Source: Gemmatimonadota bacterium | Lineage (GTDB): Bacteria > Gemmatimonadota > Gemmatimonadetes > JACCXV01 | DNA length: 5,882 bases | Direction of reading: 5' to 3' | NCBI GenBank assembly: GCA_013696835.1 | Contig: JACCXV010000308.1 | Coordinates: 1-5,882, forward strand | In this document: in pieces, positions 4,843 through 5,882 of the stretch | Numbering within the stretch: the stretch's first letter is position 1 | Layout of the letters: each line of letters opens with the position of its first letter | Notes under the pieces: generated by a model | Seen by the model: only the letters and a program-made list of their open reading frames with translations | What the model was told of the DNA's origin: nothing | The model's database searches: none | Program-made: the position numbers and the translations under genes

Positions 4843-5285
4843 CGCTCCTCGGGTGGGATGCGGTTGTAGCTGGGCATGTTCCCGCGGCCGTTGGTAATCA
4901 GGGCGTAGATGTAGCCGTCGCTGAAGCCTCGCGATGCGCCCTTCAGCGTCGGCGGGCGCACGAACTTGGGCACGACCGGCCCGTCCCCCGCCCCCCTGGC
5001 GCCGTGGCAGACGAGGCAGTTGATCTCGTAGAGACGCTTTCCCCGCGCGCGCACCTCGGCGGTGGGGGGGACCGGGTTCGGCAACGTGTTCGCCGCCTCG
5101 TACGTGATCGCGGGCGGCAGCGCGTATCCGACTGGGACGGTCCCCGCCACGGCGGGCCGCGGCTCGCTCTCGTACGGCCGTACGCTCGGCTGGTCCGCCA
5201 TGTTGGTGAACCAGGGGCAGCCCCAGCCGGCGAACAGGACCAGCCAGGCGGAGGCGATCGCGACGAGGGCGCGGACGCGACTCAT
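4797..5285 (-). CDS. actE: Alternative Complex III subunit ActE (mono-haem c-type cytochrome)
   Basis: 162 residues. ActE is the small membrane-anchored periplasmic c cytochrome of ACIII, passing electrons from the pentahaem ActA/ActB side towards the oxidase or soluble carriers. The N-terminus is a hydrophobic signal (about 5-22) ending in WGC with Cys23 as likely lipid anchor. Residues -3 and -2 (Gly, Trp) do not fit the standard lipobox well. Then comes the ActE-type motif MADQPSVRPYE (29-39). The haem c site is CLVCH (Cys90, Cys93, His94), with Met137 in GNMPSYN the probable distal axial ligand. The C-terminal helix is EERWQLIHYLRAL (146-158). The start is ATG at 5285, overlapping the actD stop in ATGA, with an excellent GGAGGT (5300-5295) 9 nt upstream. 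Translational coupling in the order actD, actE, actF is evident. Confidence 0.94.
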   Translation of the reverse strand: MSRVRALVAIASAWLVLFAGWGCPWFTNMADQPSVRPYESEPRPAVAGTVPVGYALPPAITYEAANTLPNPVPPTAEVRARGKRLYEINCLVCHGARGAGDGPVVPKFVRPPTLKGASRGFSDGYIYALITNGRGNMPSYNRIPPEERWQLIHYLRALQSSP

Positions 5286-5882
5286 CCCGTCTGCACCTCC
5301 CGGACCTCCAGCGCGTGGCTGCGCTCCAGCACGCCGCGCGCGTTGGCGAGCTCGGTGGTGGGGACGAACACCCCGAAGCGATCGCTCGTGAACTCGGGCC
5401 TGTACTCCACCCGCCCCCGGGCCCGCGGGAGCCGCCCGTTCACCAGCACGCCAACGAAGGTCGAGAGGCCACCGACCAGTACCATCAGCTCGAACATGAT
5501 GATGACGTAGGGAGGAAACGCGACCGGCGGCCTGCCGGCGACGACCAGTGGCAGCGGGTACGCGACGGCGGTGTAGGTCGTGATCAGGAGCGCGCAGGCC
5601 ACGCCGGCGAGCCCACCGAACAGCGTGAAGAGCCGGACCGGGCTGGGCTTGCCGCCGAGCTCCTCGAGGATCTCGTGCGGTGGCAGCGGCGAATACGTCG
5701 TGAGCCGCTCGAAGCCGGCACGTCGCAGCGCGTTCACGGCGTGGGCGGCGGTCTCCTCCTCCCCGAACAGGGCGAGCAGCCCGGACTCCGGAGGCGGTCC
5801 GGGCGGCGGTCCCGGCGGCGGTCCCGGGCGGGCAGCGGGCGCAGGACCGGACCCGCGGCTCTCCCCAGCCGCGAAGCTGGAG
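5282..5882 (-). CDS. actD: Alternative Complex III subunit ActD (DUF3341), 5' end beyond the window, Pro-rich N-terminus
   Basis: ActD is a membrane subunit of ACIII with two helices and a cytoplasmic domain. The frame is open from the window edge, giving 199 visible residues. The conserved DUF3341-like start LLALFGEEETAAHAV lies at visible residues 35-49, followed by LRRAGF, TYSPLPPHEI (62-71), helix I about 84-108, helix II about 125-149 and DRFGVFVPTTE near the C-terminus. A GTG at 5737 could be a start, but it would cut into the conserved N-terminus and has no well-spaced Shine-Dalgarno sequence. There is no ATG, GTG or TTG upstream of it in this frame. The true start must therefore be outside. 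Visible residues 1-34 are a Gly/Pro/Ala/Ser-rich linker with three GPPP units, unlike the ActD proteins I know. This fits either a long extension or fusion to an upstream subunit such as ActC. It overlaps actE by 4 nt. Confidence 0.9.
   Translation of the reverse strand, partial: SSFAAGESRGSGPAPAARPGPPPGPPPGPPPESGLLALFGEEETAAHAVNALRRAGFERLTTYSPLPPHEILEELGGKPSPVRLFTLFGGLAGVACALLITTYTAVAYPLPLVVAGRPPVAFPPYVIIMFELMVLVGGLSTFVGVLVNGRLPRARGRVEYRPEFTSDRFGVFVPTTELANARGVLERSHALEVREVQTG
5789..5824 (-). repeat. Three 12-nt tandem repeats encoding GPPP
   Basis: Three consecutive 12-nt units of the type GGACCGCCGCCG (with small third-position changes) encode (Gly-Pro-Pro-Pro)3 in the N-terminal linker of actD. 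Multiples of three keep the frame, so unit number can vary by slippage without breaking the gene. Confidence 0.75.

Noticed and set aside
1..5882. CRISPR arrays, tRNA/rRNA genes, transposases, attachment sites
   Set aside because: No regularly spaced repeats, RNA-gene sequence, transposase motifs or terminal repeats flanking the inserted-looking block were seen.

Overview
The window is GC-rich and gene-dense. It carries part of an aerobic respiratory chain: the end of an Alternative Complex III (ACIII) operon (actD, actE, actF, minus strand, 5882 to 3532) and the start of a cytochrome c oxidase operon (coxB, subunit II, minus strand, 735 to 1 and running off the window). ACIII plus an aa3/caa3-type oxidase, high GC and TTG/GTG starts would fit Gemmatimonadota. 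Other ACIII-bearing phyla (Rhodothermota, Acidobacteriota, Myxococcota, Planctomycetota) cannot be excluded, so the taxonomic guess is weak.

Layout from right to left, in the direction of act transcription. actD lacks its 5' end and has an unusual Pro/Gly-rich N-terminal stretch that stays open to the window edge. It overlaps actE by 4 nt, and actE overlaps actF by 46 nt. ActD is a two-helix membrane subunit, ActE a mono-haem c cytochrome, and ActF a ten-helix NrfD-like quinone-site subunit. Together with ActABC (outside the window) they would oxidise menaquinol or quinol and pass electrons to the oxidase begun by coxB.

Between actF and coxB lies a block of about 2.8 kb that does not look like respiratory structural genes. 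It holds a plus-strand exported, possibly beta-barrel protein (2559-3473), a divergently transcribed TetR-family repressor (2405-1827), an ECF sigma factor (1716-1090) and a small two-helix membrane protein (1046-810). The small protein resembles only the transmembrane hairpin of CoxB and keeps the Glu-x6-Pro spacing seen in CoxB helix II. Convergent genes meet at a hairpin near 3509-3537.

The control signals are readable. A TTGACA-17-TACAAG promoter for tetR overlaps a 9-bp-arm palindrome, a good candidate TetR operator. A second TTGACA-17-TACCCT promoter sits so close to the ATG of the small membrane protein that the mRNA could be leaderless. An 11-bp perfect inverted repeat lies inside that promoter. 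An AT-rich stretch with a 7-bp-arm palindrome precedes the sigma gene. My working view is that a regulatory and envelope module sits between the ACIII and oxidase genes and may tune oxidase expression. This is inference from position and sequence signals only.
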